Below, piece by piece: positions 1 through 8,834 of a DNA stretch of 31,051 bases. The notes beneath the pieces were generated by a model, which was not told the origin of the DNA, did no database searches, and saw only the letters and a program-made list of their open reading frames with translations. The stretch's first letter is position 1; each line of letters begins with the position of its first letter. This DNA comes from JBBIJH01 sp037446075 (GTDB lineage Bacteria > Bacteroidota > Ignavibacteria > UBA10030 > JAHEZR01). Where the stretch lies: positions 1-31,051 of the forward strand of contig JBBIJH010000015.1 in the NCBI GenBank assembly GCA_037446075.1, written 5' to 3'. The translations under genes and the position numbers were made by a program.

Positions 1-504
1 GGTCCCTACAAGAGTGCTTCTCGAGTATCCAATCGTTCCGAGTTGTGCGATCGCGGCTGGAATAAATTCGTGGACACTGTACGTGTGCGAGTCTTGTTCA
101 TAGTTCCGTACTCCACCAAAGCCCGAGTCATCTTCAGTCACTCTCGGAACCGGGACAACTGAAACGCCTCGAACGTCCTCATATTCCGAGCCAATCACCT
201 CTACCGAGATCCCCTTCTCCGAGGGCAAACCAAGTAGCAAAGAGCGATAACGCAAGTTGGGTCGGCCAGCCTGGTCGAGAGGTAGTGAAACCCCTCCATA
301 AAAATTGAAGTCAAGAAAAGTCCCTTGTGAACCTGAAAACGTGCGAGGAGGAAAAAATTCCGGGGTGTACTCGAACGTGACCCCACTTTCATCAGAGGAA
401 AGGATCCGAACATCCTGATAAAGCTGGGGGGCAACGCCCGCCGTCACCAACACCGTGCTCGAGAAAACTATGACCTGAGCCCCTATCAGATGAATCGTCT
501 TCAA
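1..504 (-). CDS. C25 peptidase / PorU-like protein, N-terminal part, runs off window
   Basis: Partial gene: 168 codons from a TTG start at 504, open to the window edge with no stop. The first residues (MKTIHLIGAQ, then a hydrophobic run to about residue 24) look like a signal peptide. After it comes a beta-rich region containing LPLDQAGRPNLRYRSLLLGL and EVIGSEYEDVRG, the layout of the propeptide-like N-terminal domain of gingipain-family C25 proteins and of PorU, the type IX secretion sortase. The catalytic Cys/His region would lie beyond the edge and cannot be checked. The TTG overlaps the stop of the flippase gene (TTGA), which suggests translational coupling; I see no clear Shine-Dalgarno. 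PorU identity is an inference; another C25 protein is equally possible. Confidence 0.6.
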   Translation of the reverse strand, partial: MKTIHLIGAQVIVFSSTVLVTAGVAPQLYQDVRILSSDESGVTFEYTPEFFPPRTFSGSQGTFLDFNFYGGVSLPLDQAGRPNLRYRSLLLGLPSEKGISVEVIGSEYEDVRGVSVVPVPRVTEDDSGFGGVRNYEQDSHTYSVHEFIPAAIAQLGTIGYSRSTLVGT

Positions 505-1757
505 GCTTGAACCACGATGAGAGAATTGACCGTCTTCTGATAGTAGTAAATGTTCATCGCGTAATTCACTCCGTATGTGAGAACCGCCGCAACTGCTGCA
601 CCCATCAGGCCGTACTGATAAATCAGTACAAAGTTTCCGATCACATTAACGGAGGAAGATGCAATCGACATGTTCCGGACGTACCTTCCCTTCCCATGCG
701 CCATCAAGAAACTATGGTACAGTTGATTCAATCCCATGAATACGGACGACAATGTGAGCAATGGAATGACCGATAGAGCATTGAAGTATTTTGCAGTAAA
801 GATAGTCACGACGAGGAACTTTGCAAGCAAGATCAGAGCCGTCGCAGCACCAAGGAGCCAGAGAAAATTCAAGAGGCTGAATTTCATCGGAATCCGGTCT
901 CGGCTCGTAAACTCTCTGAACACGCTGGTTGCCAGTGACCTTGACATCATCGAGATGGGCATCGTAAGCGTTTGAGCGACCGTGTACACTCCAACAGAGA
1001 CTGCCCCCAAGAAGTACGAGATAAGGAGCTTGTCGCTTCCGAATGTCAGATTGTCGACGATCGTTCCAGAGTAAATGTGAACTCCGTAGCTTTTCGTCTC
1101 TTGGAGAATCCGACCGAGAAGTTGACCCCAACCTCTGAAGATTGGCTTCGCCACCATCCCAATGAACACCGTGGCCCCGATCAAAGTGGCGACATAGAGA
1201 AAAAGCGTTGACCTGAGCGTCAGGCTGGAGACCTTCAGGGCAATGACGATAGCCACGAGGTAAAACAGGCGTGGAAGAACTGTGTACGCCGCCAACTTCC
1301 CAATCTCGTTGCTGCCGCGAAGAATAGCCGCGAACATTGTCTGAAAGGGAAACACAATTACCAGCGGCGAGAGTGCGAACAACAAAGCGCCAATATTCGT
1401 GGAGAAGATCGAGTCAATAAAGAGACTGAGAACGAGAACGGTCAACGCAAACCCAACGCCGATGAGGAGACAAGAAAAGATCATCGTGCCAAGGAGCCTT
1501 TTCTCCTCCTCTTTGCTCTTCGCAAGCGCAACGACCCTGGAACCAGCAGCGAACAGCCCAAAGTCAAAGAACCACGCCACAAAAAGAATAACAACAATCG
1601 CGAAGGAAAAGAGCCCATACTCTTCGACCGACAGAGCGCGAGCATTCAGCCCGCTCACAGCAATTCCCAGGAGGGCATTTACAAGCTGTGCGGAGAAGAG
1701 GAGCAGTGTCTGCTTCGTTGCCTTCAATCCGAAAATGGTTCTGATTTGATTGGTCAT
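501..1757 (-). CDS. Polysaccharide/oligosaccharide flippase (MOP superfamily, Wzx-like)
   Basis: A 418-residue very hydrophobic protein with about 12 membrane segments and short polar loops, the size and pattern of the MOP exporter superfamily (Wzx/RfbX flippases). The N-terminal segment with NALLGIAVSGLNARALSVEEYG is the typical first-helix pair of this family, where 'R-A-L-(S/G)-x-x-x-Y-G' is common. Such proteins flip undecaprenyl-linked oligosaccharides across the inner membrane; the substrate here is unknown because no glycosyltransferases are in view. It starts at ATG 1757 behind a weak GGGA and about 264 nt downstream of a good promoter. The next gene overlaps its stop codon. Confidence 0.85.
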   Translation of the reverse strand: MTNQIRTIFGLKATKQTLLLFSAQLVNALLGIAVSGLNARALSVEEYGLFSFAIVVILFVAWFFDFGLFAAGSRVVALAKSKEEEKRLLGTMIFSCLLIGVGFALTVLVLSLFIDSIFSTNIGALLFALSPLVIVFPFQTMFAAILRGSNEIGKLAAYTVLPRLFYLVAIVIALKVSSLTLRSTLFLYVATLIGATVFIGMVAKPIFRGWGQLLGRILQETKSYGVHIYSGTIVDNLTFGSDKLLISYFLGAVSVGVYTVAQTLTMPISMMSRSLATSVFREFTSRDRIPMKFSLLNFLWLLGAATALILLAKFLVVTIFTAKYFNALSVIPLLTLSSVFMGLNQLYHSFLMAHGKGRYVRNMSIASSSVNVIGNFVLIYQYGLMGAAVAAVLTYGVNYAMNIYYYQKTVNSLIVVQA

Positions 1758-1797
1758 CAGTCCCGAGTAGATTGGATTTCTGGCTGGCGGGTCCCAG

Positions 1798-1847
1798 GAC
1801 GATGGAGGGGTGTCGAGAAGAAACGAAAAAGGAGTAACTCCATCGTC
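1798..1847 (-). repeat. Perfect 10-bp inverted repeat in flippase mRNA leader
   Basis: GACGATGGAG at 1798-1807 and CTCCATCGTC at 1838-1847 are perfectly complementary with a 30-nt loop, about 40 nt upstream of the flippase start. On the minus-strand RNA a competing short hairpin GGAG-TTA-CTCC (1831-1841) is followed at once by five T residues, so two mutually exclusive folds exist. This could be an attenuator or a translation-control stem; function is inferred only. Confidence 0.5.
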
Positions 1848-2027
1848 GAATTCGCTAAAGGGCTCGTAGCCAACCTCTCTGCAAACTGCTGCTTTGAACG
1901 ATCGATCGGGCGATCAGCTAACCGTGCCGATGAGCGTCATCAGCAGTCCGACAAACCTTTAACGAATTTTCAACTAGGCCTTACTCCAAGAGATGGTGCG
2001 AGGAAGATTTATTCCAAAGGCAACACC

Positions 2028-2056
2028 AATATAGAGAATTGAAAAAACAATGTCAA
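2028..2056 (-). promoter_or_regulatory. Sigma-70-like promoter for flippase/C25 operon
   Basis: On the minus strand TTGACA (2056-2051) is followed by exactly 17 nt and TATATT (2033-2028), a near-consensus housekeeping promoter. Transcription would start near 2021 and give a leader of about 264 nt before the flippase ATG. Confidence 0.7.
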
Positions 2057-2247
2057 GAAATTTCTCGACAGAAGCAGGCCTTCTCGGCAGAGACCGGTTA
2101 CGACCATCTGAAGTACGGAGAGACTTGACGGAGGGAATCCAACTACAGAGGTTCATTGGGTTGAAAAACTTTTTCTCCAATCGCTGTTATGCATTTGTCC
2201 CTCTCGCGGATGCAAAACGAGTCGATGAACTTGACTGTTTCCCTAAA

Positions 2248-2276
2248 TTGCTTCTTAGGTCTAAATTCCGTACATT
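2248..2276 (+). promoter_or_regulatory. Weak candidate promoter for glgA operon
   Basis: TTGCTT (2248-2253), 17 nt, TACATT (2271-2276) would put the start site near 2283, about 40 nt before glgA. Matches are only partial; a TTGACT at 2231 has no good -10 at the right distance. Confidence 0.3.
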
Positions 2277-2324
2277 AATTTTGATTTTGGACATCCCTAC
2301 TCGGTTTTGTCTCCCTAAGTCTGA

Positions 2325-3809
2325 ATGTCGAAACCCCTGAATATCCTCTTTGTCTCCAGTGAGGTAGAACCTTTTGCAAAAACTGGCGGGCTTGCCGATG
2401 TTTCCTCTGCCCTCCCACAGGCGATCAAAGAAGTTGGACACGAAGTGCGCCTCCTGATGCCCAAATACCGCAGTGTGGACGAGCGCAAGTACCGACTGCA
2501 CGATGTCTTGAGGCTAAAAGAGATCGTCATCCCCTTAGGGCGAAAGGTCGAGCGAGCGAGTGTAAAGTCCTGCATCCTCACGAATACGAAATCCAAAATC
2601 CAAGTTTACTTCCTTTCAAATCAATCTCTTTTCGACCGAAACGGGCTGTATGTCCATCCAGAATCCCGAAGAGATTACGAAGATAATGATGAACGCTTCA
2701 TTTTCCTCTGTCGTGGTACCCTGGAAACGTTGAAGCGCCTCGGCTGGCAGCCTGACATCATCCACTGCAACGATTGGCAAACAGGTCTGATTCCGGTGTA
2801 CGTCAAGACCCTCTACCGCCAAGACTCTCTTTTCTCGAGGGTCAGGACCGTGTTCACGATCCACAACATGGCTTACCAGGGCACGTTCCCCAGAGCCGCA
2901 TTTGAGAAGACGCAGTTGCCCCCAGAACTTTTTTCGCCCGAAGGCGTTGAATTCTATGGGAACTTGAACTTTTTGAAGGCCGCGCTGATGTATGCCGACG
3001 CGATCACGACTGTCAGCGAACGATATGCTGAGGAGATCAGTACCAGCGATGAATTCGGCTCGGGACTTAGCGGCGTGCTTCAGAAACGGAAAGCGGACTT
3101 GACAGGGATCCTGAACGGGATTGATTACGCCGTCTGGAATCCGGAAGTCGATAACCTGATCGCGCAGAAGTTTGACATCAAGAACCTTGAAGGGAAAGCT
3201 CAAAACAAGTTTGAACTCCTCCGACGTTTCAAGCTCCCGTACGATGAAAGCACCCCGCTCATAGGTATGATCTCCCGACTTGCCGACCAGAAAGGATTTG
3301 ATCTCATTCAGAGCATCGCTGATGAACTTCTACAACGGAAGCTCCAATTAGTCGTACTAGGCACAGGTGAGAAACGCTACGAAGACTTCTTCCTCTCGCT
3401 GCAAAAGTGTTATTCAGCAAAGGTGGGTATATACCTTGGCTTCAATAATGAACTCGCCCATCTCATCGAGGCCGGGAGCGACATGTTTCTCATGCCTTCT
3501 CGTTATGAGCCGTGCGGTTTGAATCAAATGTACAGTTTGCGCTACGGGACGATTCCAATCGTGCGCGCAACTGGCGGACTCGACGATACAATCGAGGATT
3601 ACGACCCCGTGACTGGGAGCGGCACAGGCTTCAAGTTCAGGTCCTATGATCCAACAGACCTGTTAACAGCGATCGACAGGGCGCTGGAGTTATTCCAGGA
3701 CAAACCGGCCTGGCGCAGAATGATGAAACAGGGAATGATGAAAGATTTCTCGTGGGAAGCGTCCGCCAAGAAGTATGTCACGCTCTACCGAAACCTCTTG
3801 AGACACTAA
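2325..3809 (+). CDS. glgA: Glycogen synthase (ADP-glucose, GT5)
   Basis: 494 residues, the usual length of bacterial glycogen synthases, which transfer glucose from ADP-glucose to the growing alpha-1,4-glucan. The N-terminus has the GT5 signature with KTGGL (Lys19) after NILFVSSEVEPFA, the ADP-glucose-binding loop. The second Rossmann domain begins around GMISRLADQKG, and the C-terminal acceptor/nucleotide site has PSRYEPCGLNQMYS with the conserved Glu near residue 394, followed by VRATGGLDDTI. ATG start; no clear Shine-Dalgarno. It is the first gene of a tightly spaced plus-strand run; the next gene starts 4 nt after its stop. No other glycogen gene (glgB, glgC) is in the window. Confidence 0.95.
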   Translation: MSKPLNILFVSSEVEPFAKTGGLADVSSALPQAIKEVGHEVRLLMPKYRSVDERKYRLHDVLRLKEIVIPLGRKVERASVKSCILTNTKSKIQVYFLSNQSLFDRNGLYVHPESRRDYEDNDERFIFLCRGTLETLKRLGWQPDIIHCNDWQTGLIPVYVKTLYRQDSLFSRVRTVFTIHNMAYQGTFPRAAFEKTQLPPELFSPEGVEFYGNLNFLKAALMYADAITTVSERYAEEISTSDEFGSGLSGVLQKRKADLTGILNGIDYAVWNPEVDNLIAQKFDIKNLEGKAQNKFELLRRFKLPYDESTPLIGMISRLADQKGFDLIQSIADELLQRKLQLVVLGTGEKRYEDFFLSLQKCYSAKVGIYLGFNNELAHLIEAGSDMFLMPSRYEPCGLNQMYSLRYGTIPIVRATGGLDDTIEDYDPVTGSGTGFKFRSYDPTDLLTAIDRALELFQDKPAWRRMMKQGMMKDFSWEASAKKYVTLYRNLLRH

Positions 3810-3813
3810 TCCA

Positions 3814-4959
3814 GTGGACCGGAAAGCGACAGAGTTTCTTTGTGGCTTCTATTTCCTCATCCTCATCACTTTTTCTGCCGGATGTAGTGAGGAACCGACT
3901 TCGATCGGAGTCGGGCTGCTCCCCACACAGGATCTTGTCCGGATTGACACGATCACGGTGACGAGTGCGACGGGAAGCTCCAGCCAGAAGCCGGTTAATA
4001 CCGGTTCGAGCTCTAACCTTCTAGTCGGACGTGCCCTCGGCTACGAGGCAAGAGCGATCTTGAAGTTCACCTCAATCCCCGATACGCTCTTTGGGCTGTC
4101 GAAGCTTTCTGCCAACCTTATTCTTAAGGCAAGTTACAGATTCGGAGATCCCCAGAATCTCCTTTCATTCACCGTCCACAAGGTCACGAAAGGTTGGACT
4201 GAGTACGGTGTCATCTTGGACAGCGTCAGGACGGATTTCTATGATCCCGTCGTTCTCGGCTCTTTTTCTGGCGTGATATCTGACACTGATTCCGTGACGG
4301 TTCCATTAGACTCCGCCCTCGTGAGGTCCTTGTTGGACACTGCCGCAACGGGTAGCAAAGAGGGGATCATCCTTGTTCCCTCAAGTGAGGCAAGCACGAT
4401 TGTGGGGTTCCACTCGTTCCAAACATCGAACAACCCTCGACTGCAAATCTCGTACTCCAGAGGAGAGACTCAAGGAAGCGCCTCGCTCTCCGCAGGCTCG
4501 GATGCCTACGTGGTGAATGTAGAAAACATTGTTCCCGACCCGGGCCTTCTGTACGTCCAAAGCGGAGTTACGTATCAGTCAGTCCTGACGTTCAGCTTTC
4601 CCGAGATTCTACAGCACATGGGAATCCATCAGGCCCTGCTCGAACTGACATTGAATCGATCAAGCTCAATTCTCACACGCTCCGTCAGCGATTCTCTGAT
4701 CGCGTTCTATCGGATCAATGAAGATTCCGTTGATGCGGGCTCAATCTTACTTGGGCGACGCGCAGACACGAGCTCAGATGTGTATGTATTCAAAGTTACA
4801 CCCTATGTCCAACGATGGATCAGCGGGAGAATAAATACGGGGATCCGGATTGAACCGCTCTCCCTTGTTTCCGGTCTCGATCTCTTTACATTTTATTCGA
4901 CCTCAGCCCAGGTTTCAATCCGACCAAGGTTGAGAATCATCTACTCACGACCCCTATGA
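3814..4959 (+). CDS. Secreted lipoprotein, DNRLRE-like beta-rich domains
   Basis: 381 residues from a GTG start 4 nt after glgA. Residues 1-23 form a signal peptide ending FSAGC, a lipobox with Cys24, so the product should be lipid-anchored. Two repeated beta-rich sections follow. The first contains RAILKF, the KGWTEYG region and NNPRLQISYS near residue 215; the second contains a similar WISGRINTGIRI segment and ends in RPRLRIIYS. This arrangement (N-terminal alignment strand, central W-x-E/W-x-x-G, terminal PRL-x-I-x-Y) resembles DNRLRE domains found in surface proteins of FCB bacteria. The precise job is unknown. Its stop overlaps the ATG of the next gene (ATGA), so the two are probably made together at the envelope. 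Confidence 0.75.
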   Translation: MDRKATEFLCGFYFLILITFSAGCSEEPTSIGVGLLPTQDLVRIDTITVTSATGSSSQKPVNTGSSSNLLVGRALGYEARAILKFTSIPDTLFGLSKLSANLILKASYRFGDPQNLLSFTVHKVTKGWTEYGVILDSVRTDFYDPVVLGSFSGVISDTDSVTVPLDSALVRSLLDTAATGSKEGIILVPSSEASTIVGFHSFQTSNNPRLQISYSRGETQGSASLSAGSDAYVVNVENIVPDPGLLYVQSGVTYQSVLTFSFPEILQHMGIHQALLELTLNRSSSILTRSVSDSLIAFYRINEDSVDAGSILLGRRADTSSDVYVFKVTPYVQRWISGRINTGIRIEPLSLVSGLDLFTFYSTSAQVSIRPRLRIIYSRPL

Positions 4960-6227
4960 CACGAACGCGGGCAAAAGCTCCAACCCGTTTTGTAGCCCCC
5001 GCACTTATCCTGACTCTCCTCCCCAGTGAAAGGATGTTCGGCGGAGAAGGGGGATCAGGATATTCTCGGTATGGGATCGGCGACATACGATACTACATCG
5101 GAGCGAGATCAGCTGGGATGGGGGGAACTGCGCTCGCGATACTGACTCCCGGGACAATCAACTGGCTCAATCCTGCCGGAGAAACAAAAATAGCTCGGAC
5201 GCTTTTTACTGGAACGTTTGCTTACGAAGGATTCAAGAGCACAGATGGCATCCAGACGGTGTACCTCAGCTCCGGTAACTTTGGCGGAGCTTTGCTCGTT
5301 ATCCCAATTTCTTCCGACGACGGGGTTGTCTTCACAGGGGGCTTCAATCCGTACAGCACTGTCAATTACAGAATACAGCTCGAAGGGAACCTAGCTTCTT
5401 ATTTATACACTCAACTGTATTCCGGGGAAGGAGGACTCTCCTCCGGCCAGCTCGGGCTTTCCTTTAGACCCCTTGACAGCGTACACGTGGGATTGAGATT
5501 CAATTACCTCTTTGGGCAGATAAGAAGAAGTGCACAAGTAAATTTCCAGTCGGCTGACTTGAATAGCGTGACCTATCGCCGAACCGTCAGCGTCACCGGA
5601 TTTGTTCCGACGCTCGGAGTTATCTACACAGGCCTTGGGCAATTGACAGGCGTGCAGGGCCTGCGGACCATCAACCTCGGTGGAGTCGTCTCACCAGTGT
5701 CCAACCTGGACGCAACGGAGGAGCGGATCAATGCGGGATCAGCAGGGGAAGATACGACTGCGCGACGAGGCGGAAAGCTCCGGATACCCTTCTCCGCTGG
5801 CGTCGGGCTAAGCTGGCTTGTGAACGGGCGGTATCTTCTCGCAGGCGACCTATTCTTCCAGAATTGGAAGAACCTCCGATATCTCGGTGAGGCTCAAAAC
5901 GAAATCCGAAACAGCACGAGACTCGCCCTAGGGTTTGAAAAAGTGCCCTCGGCCGATCCCCGGGATTCCTATTGGCAGAAAGTGGCATATCGCCTGGGGG
6001 CTTCTTACCTTTCATCGTATTACCAGATCGGCGCAACGTCGATCAATGAAATCGGAGGCAGTGCTGGACTTGGGCTGCCGATCGGGCCGGATTCGAGACT
6101 CGATCTTGCGATTGAGTACGCGAGGAGAGGTACGACGGACCGGCAGTTGCTCAGGGATCACATCATCCGGTTTTCGGTAACGCTGACGGCGGGAGAACAG
6201 TGGTTCATCCGAATTGAAGAGGATTAG
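4956..6227 (+). CDS. Outer-membrane beta-barrel protein, PorV/FadL-like
   Basis: 423 residues beginning with a basic N-terminus and a hydrophobic stretch consistent with a signal peptide. The region after it reads YSRYGIGDIRY, GARSAGMGGTALAI and INWLNPAG. The 'GAR-x-A-x-GM-GG-x-A' and 'W-x-NPAG' pair is typical of the N-terminus of PorV/PorQ and OmpP1/FadL-type barrels of FCB bacteria. The rest alternates polar and hydrophobic residues as expected for about 14 beta strands. In type IX secretion PorV is a shuttle partner of PorU, but this protein may equally be an unrelated FadL-type pore. ATG overlaps the previous stop (ATGA), and rpiB follows immediately. Confidence 0.7.
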   Translation: MTRTRAKAPTRFVAPALILTLLPSERMFGGEGGSGYSRYGIGDIRYYIGARSAGMGGTALAILTPGTINWLNPAGETKIARTLFTGTFAYEGFKSTDGIQTVYLSSGNFGGALLVIPISSDDGVVFTGGFNPYSTVNYRIQLEGNLASYLYTQLYSGEGGLSSGQLGLSFRPLDSVHVGLRFNYLFGQIRRSAQVNFQSADLNSVTYRRTVSVTGFVPTLGVIYTGLGQLTGVQGLRTINLGGVVSPVSNLDATEERINAGSAGEDTTARRGGKLRIPFSAGVGLSWLVNGRYLLAGDLFFQNWKNLRYLGEAQNEIRNSTRLALGFEKVPSADPRDSYWQKVAYRLGASYLSSYYQIGATSINEIGGSAGLGLPIGPDSRLDLAIEYARRGTTDRQLLRDHIIRFSVTLTAGEQWFIRIEED

Positions 6228-6232
6228 TGGCA

Positions 6233-6670
6233 ATGATTGCCCTAGCGAGCGATCACGCAGGATTTCAGTACAAGGAAAAGATCAAAGAACTGCTTGGGAA
6301 ACTGGGTAAGCCCTACAAAGATTTTGGCGCTTCAAGCACCGAGCCTTCCGATTATCCTGACTATGCACACGCTGCTGCGGAAGCGATCGCTCGAGGAGAA
6401 TGCGACCGCGCCATCATGGTCTGTGGAAGCGGCATCGGGATGGACATCGTCGCGAACAAGTCGAAGGGCGTCCGCGCTGCACTCTGCACATCGGTCGAGA
6501 TGGCAAGGCTGTCCCGGAGTCACAATGATGCGAACGTGCTCGTCCTCGGCGAAAGGCTCTCCGACTGGCCGACGGTGGAGCAGATGGTACGAGTTTGGCT
6601 GGAAACAGAGTTTGAAGGTGGCCGCCACGAGCGGCGCGTAAGAAAGATTCATTCCCTCACCGACCTCTAA
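6233..6670 (+). CDS. rpiB: Ribose-5-phosphate isomerase B
   Basis: 145 residues, normal for RpiB/LacAB sugar-phosphate isomerases, which interconvert ribose-5-phosphate and ribulose-5-phosphate in the pentose phosphate pathway. MIALASDHAG carries the conserved Asp-His, Cys64 sits in VCGSGIGM (the catalytic Cys), and SRSHNDANVLVLG holds the conserved His-Asn. I chose ATG 6233 because AGAGGA (6218-6223) then lies 9 nt upstream; a GTG at 6227, overlapping the previous stop, is the alternative and adds two residues. It sits directly before glyA. Confidence 0.93.
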   Translation: MIALASDHAGFQYKEKIKELLGKLGKPYKDFGASSTEPSDYPDYAHAAAEAIARGECDRAIMVCGSGIGMDIVANKSKGVRAALCTSVEMARLSRSHNDANVLVLGERLSDWPTVEQMVRVWLETEFEGGRHERRVRKIHSLTDL

Positions 6671-6686
6671 AGCATTGGATACCGTC

Positions 6687-7985
6687 ATGCGTTCCTTAAG
6701 AGAACTGGACCAAGAAGTGTTTTCCGCCATACGTGGAGAAATCGAACGCGAGAACTTTACTCTGGAGCTCATCGCCTCTGAAAATTTTGTCAGCCTGGCG
6801 GTGCTTGAAGCACTCGGAAACGTGATGACGAACAAGTATGCGGAGGGTTATCCTGCCAAGCGATACTACGGAGGCTGTGAGTTCGTAGACGTCGCAGAAA
6901 ATTTAGCCCGAGAGCGAGTGAAGAAACTTTTCGGGGCGGAGTACGCGAACGTCCAACCCCACGCTGGCTCCCAGGCCAACATGGCCGCCTATTTTACTTT
7001 CCTGAAACCGGGAGAGACGATCATGGGGATGAACCTTTCGCATGGAGGACATCTCACCCATGGATCACCGGTGAACTTCTCTGGACAGCTCTATCGCGTT
7101 GTACCTTATGGAGTCAGTAAGGAGACGGGAAGGATTGATTATAATGAAGTGGAGACGGTTGCAAAGAAAGAGAGGCCCAAGCTGATCATTATCGGAGCCA
7201 GTGCCTACTCTCGCGATGTCGATTACAAGATTTTCCGCCAGATTGCGGATTCCGTTGGCGCCTTCTTGATGGCAGACATTGCACATCCCGCGGGCCTCAT
7301 TGCGATGAAGCTCCTGAACGATCCTCTCCCCTACTGCGATATCGTCACATCCACAACGCACAAGACGCTTCGAGGGCCACGTGGTGGACTAATCCTCGTC
7401 GGGAAAGATCGGGAGAACCCTTTCGGGATCACCGCACCAAAGACCGGTCGTGTGAAAATGATCTCAGAGTTGATCGACGGTACCGTGATGCCTGGGATTC
7501 AGGGTGGGCCGCTGATGCATGTGATCGCCGCAAAAGCGGTGGCGTTCGGAGAAGCTCTTGAACCGTCCTTCAAGTCCTACGCTGAGCAGATCATCAAGAA
7601 TGCCCAGGCTCTCGCGAAGAAACTCGTCAGCCTCGATTATCACATCATCTCTGGCGGTACAGACAACCATCTTATGCTGGTAGACCTGAGAAACAAAAAC
7701 GTGACCGGAAAAGATGCGGAGACAGCTCTGGAGAAAGCGGGAATCACAGTGAACAAGAACATGGTCCCGTTTGACGACAAATCACCGATGGTCACCAGTG
7801 GCATCCGGATCGGAACTCCAGCGATGACAACTCGTGGAATGAAGGAGCCGGAGATGGGGATAATCGGAGACCTCATTGATCGCGTCATTAGAAATATTGG
7901 CAACGAGGCCGTTTATGAATCCGTACGAGAGTGCGTGAGGGAACTCTGTACAAGATTTCCACTATACCCTGAACTCATGCAGTAA
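6687..7985 (+). CDS. glyA: Serine hydroxymethyltransferase
   Basis: 432 residues from ATG 6687 (a TTG at 6675 would add four). SHMT converts serine and tetrahydrofolate to glycine and 5,10-methylene-THF using PLP. Visible family marks are LELIASENFVS at the N-terminus, KYAEGYPAKRYYGG, the PLP-binding Lys226 in TSTTHKTLRGPRGG, and GTPAMTTRGM near the C-terminus. The protein is full length and all key residues are present. Neither start has a clear Shine-Dalgarno. It lies 16 nt after rpiB and 33 nt before tatC, in the glgA-to-polyprenyl-synthase run. Confidence 0.96.
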   Translation: MRSLRELDQEVFSAIRGEIERENFTLELIASENFVSLAVLEALGNVMTNKYAEGYPAKRYYGGCEFVDVAENLARERVKKLFGAEYANVQPHAGSQANMAAYFTFLKPGETIMGMNLSHGGHLTHGSPVNFSGQLYRVVPYGVSKETGRIDYNEVETVAKKERPKLIIIGASAYSRDVDYKIFRQIADSVGAFLMADIAHPAGLIAMKLLNDPLPYCDIVTSTTHKTLRGPRGGLILVGKDRENPFGITAPKTGRVKMISELIDGTVMPGIQGGPLMHVIAAKAVAFGEALEPSFKSYAEQIIKNAQALAKKLVSLDYHIISGGTDNHLMLVDLRNKNVTGKDAETALEKAGITVNKNMVPFDDKSPMVTSGIRIGTPAMTTRGMKEPEMGIIGDLIDRVIRNIGNEAVYESVRECVRELCTRFPLYPELMQ

Positions 7986-8018
7986 TCCCCGAAGGACTCT
8001 CATTATCAGCGAGAGGCC

Positions 8019-8834
8019 ATGAAGGTCCAAGAAGAAGTCGAGAACAAGATCCACTCCGGCGATGGTGAAGCCGAAGCCGTCCCCGGTGAGAAAGAAATGT
8101 CCTTCCTCGACCACCTTGAGGAACTTCGCTGGAGAATTATCAAGGCTCTCCTTGGCTTACTCATTGCAGTCATAGTCTGCACGGTTTTTGCCGATTGGAT
8201 CGTTAACGATATCATGCTCCGCCTGCTGAGGAACACCCATCCACCGCTGAGTGTAATAAACGTCGTCCCGTATGGACAGGTTACCTTCTACATGCTAGTG
8301 ATTCTTGGCTCGGGTTTGGTCTTGAGCATCCCCTGGATTCTCTATCAACTTTGGAAGTTCATCCAACCCGGTCTGTTGCCCAAGGAAAGGAAGTATATCT
8401 CGGGTATCGTTGCCTTCACATCCATTTGCTTCCTCGCAGGGGTCGCCTTTGCGTACTTTATCATGCTTCCGTTCATGTTACAATTTTTCGCCACCTTTGG
8501 TAGCCCACAGATTCAGAATCTGATTGCTGTAACGGACTACATGACTTTCATCCTGACAATCGTGGTGCTCTCGGGTCTGATTTTCGAGCTGCCTATGGTC
8601 TCCTATTTTCTGGCAAAATTTGGAATCCTCACGCCCGCGTTTATGCGGCACTACCGTCGTCACGCCATCATCGTGATCTTGATCATCGCTGCCATCATCA
8701 CTCCGACGACAGACCCACTCACAATGTCCATCTTTGCAATCCCAATGATGCTTCTCTATGAGATTAGCATATACGTCGCTGCTGTCGTTCAAAGGCGAAA
8801 AGAGAAGAAAGAACTGGAGGAAGACAACTTTTGA
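8019..8834 (+). CDS. tatC: Sec-independent protein translocase TatC
   Basis: 271 residues with six membrane helices. TatC is the receptor for twin-arginine signal peptides. Conserved elements are SFLDHLEELRWRI at the start of the conserved core (after a 25-residue acidic tail), QLWKFIQPGLLPKERKY, SGLIFELPMVSYFLAKFGIL and ITPTTDPLTM. The ATG has GAGAGG a few bases upstream. No tatA/B is adjacent. A likely client is in the same window: the Rieske protein at 25529 carries SRRYFL. The stop overlaps the TTG start of the next gene. Confidence 0.96.
   Translation: MKVQEEVENKIHSGDGEAEAVPGEKEMSFLDHLEELRWRIIKALLGLLIAVIVCTVFADWIVNDIMLRLLRNTHPPLSVINVVPYGQVTFYMLVILGSGLVLSIPWILYQLWKFIQPGLLPKERKYISGIVAFTSICFLAGVAFAYFIMLPFMLQFFATFGSPQIQNLIAVTDYMTFILTIVVLSGLIFELPMVSYFLAKFGILTPAFMRHYRRHAIIVILIIAAIITPTTDPLTMSIFAIPMMLLYEISIYVAAVVQRRKEKKELEEDNF

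Larger units (their letters stand above)
1758..2324. other. Divergent intergenic region between flippase and glgA
   Basis: 567 bases with no convincing gene; short open frames on both strands have no Shine-Dalgarno and no recognisable protein. It holds a strong minus-strand promoter (2028-2056), a 10-bp inverted repeat in the flippase leader (1798-1847), and a weaker plus-strand promoter candidate just upstream of glgA. I do not recognise a riboswitch class in the 264-nt leader. Confidence 0.7.

Noticed and set aside
1974..2180. 68-codon minus-strand frame in the flippase upstream region
   Set aside because: It runs straight through the best promoter of that strand, so it would not be transcribed from it, and has no ribosome site.
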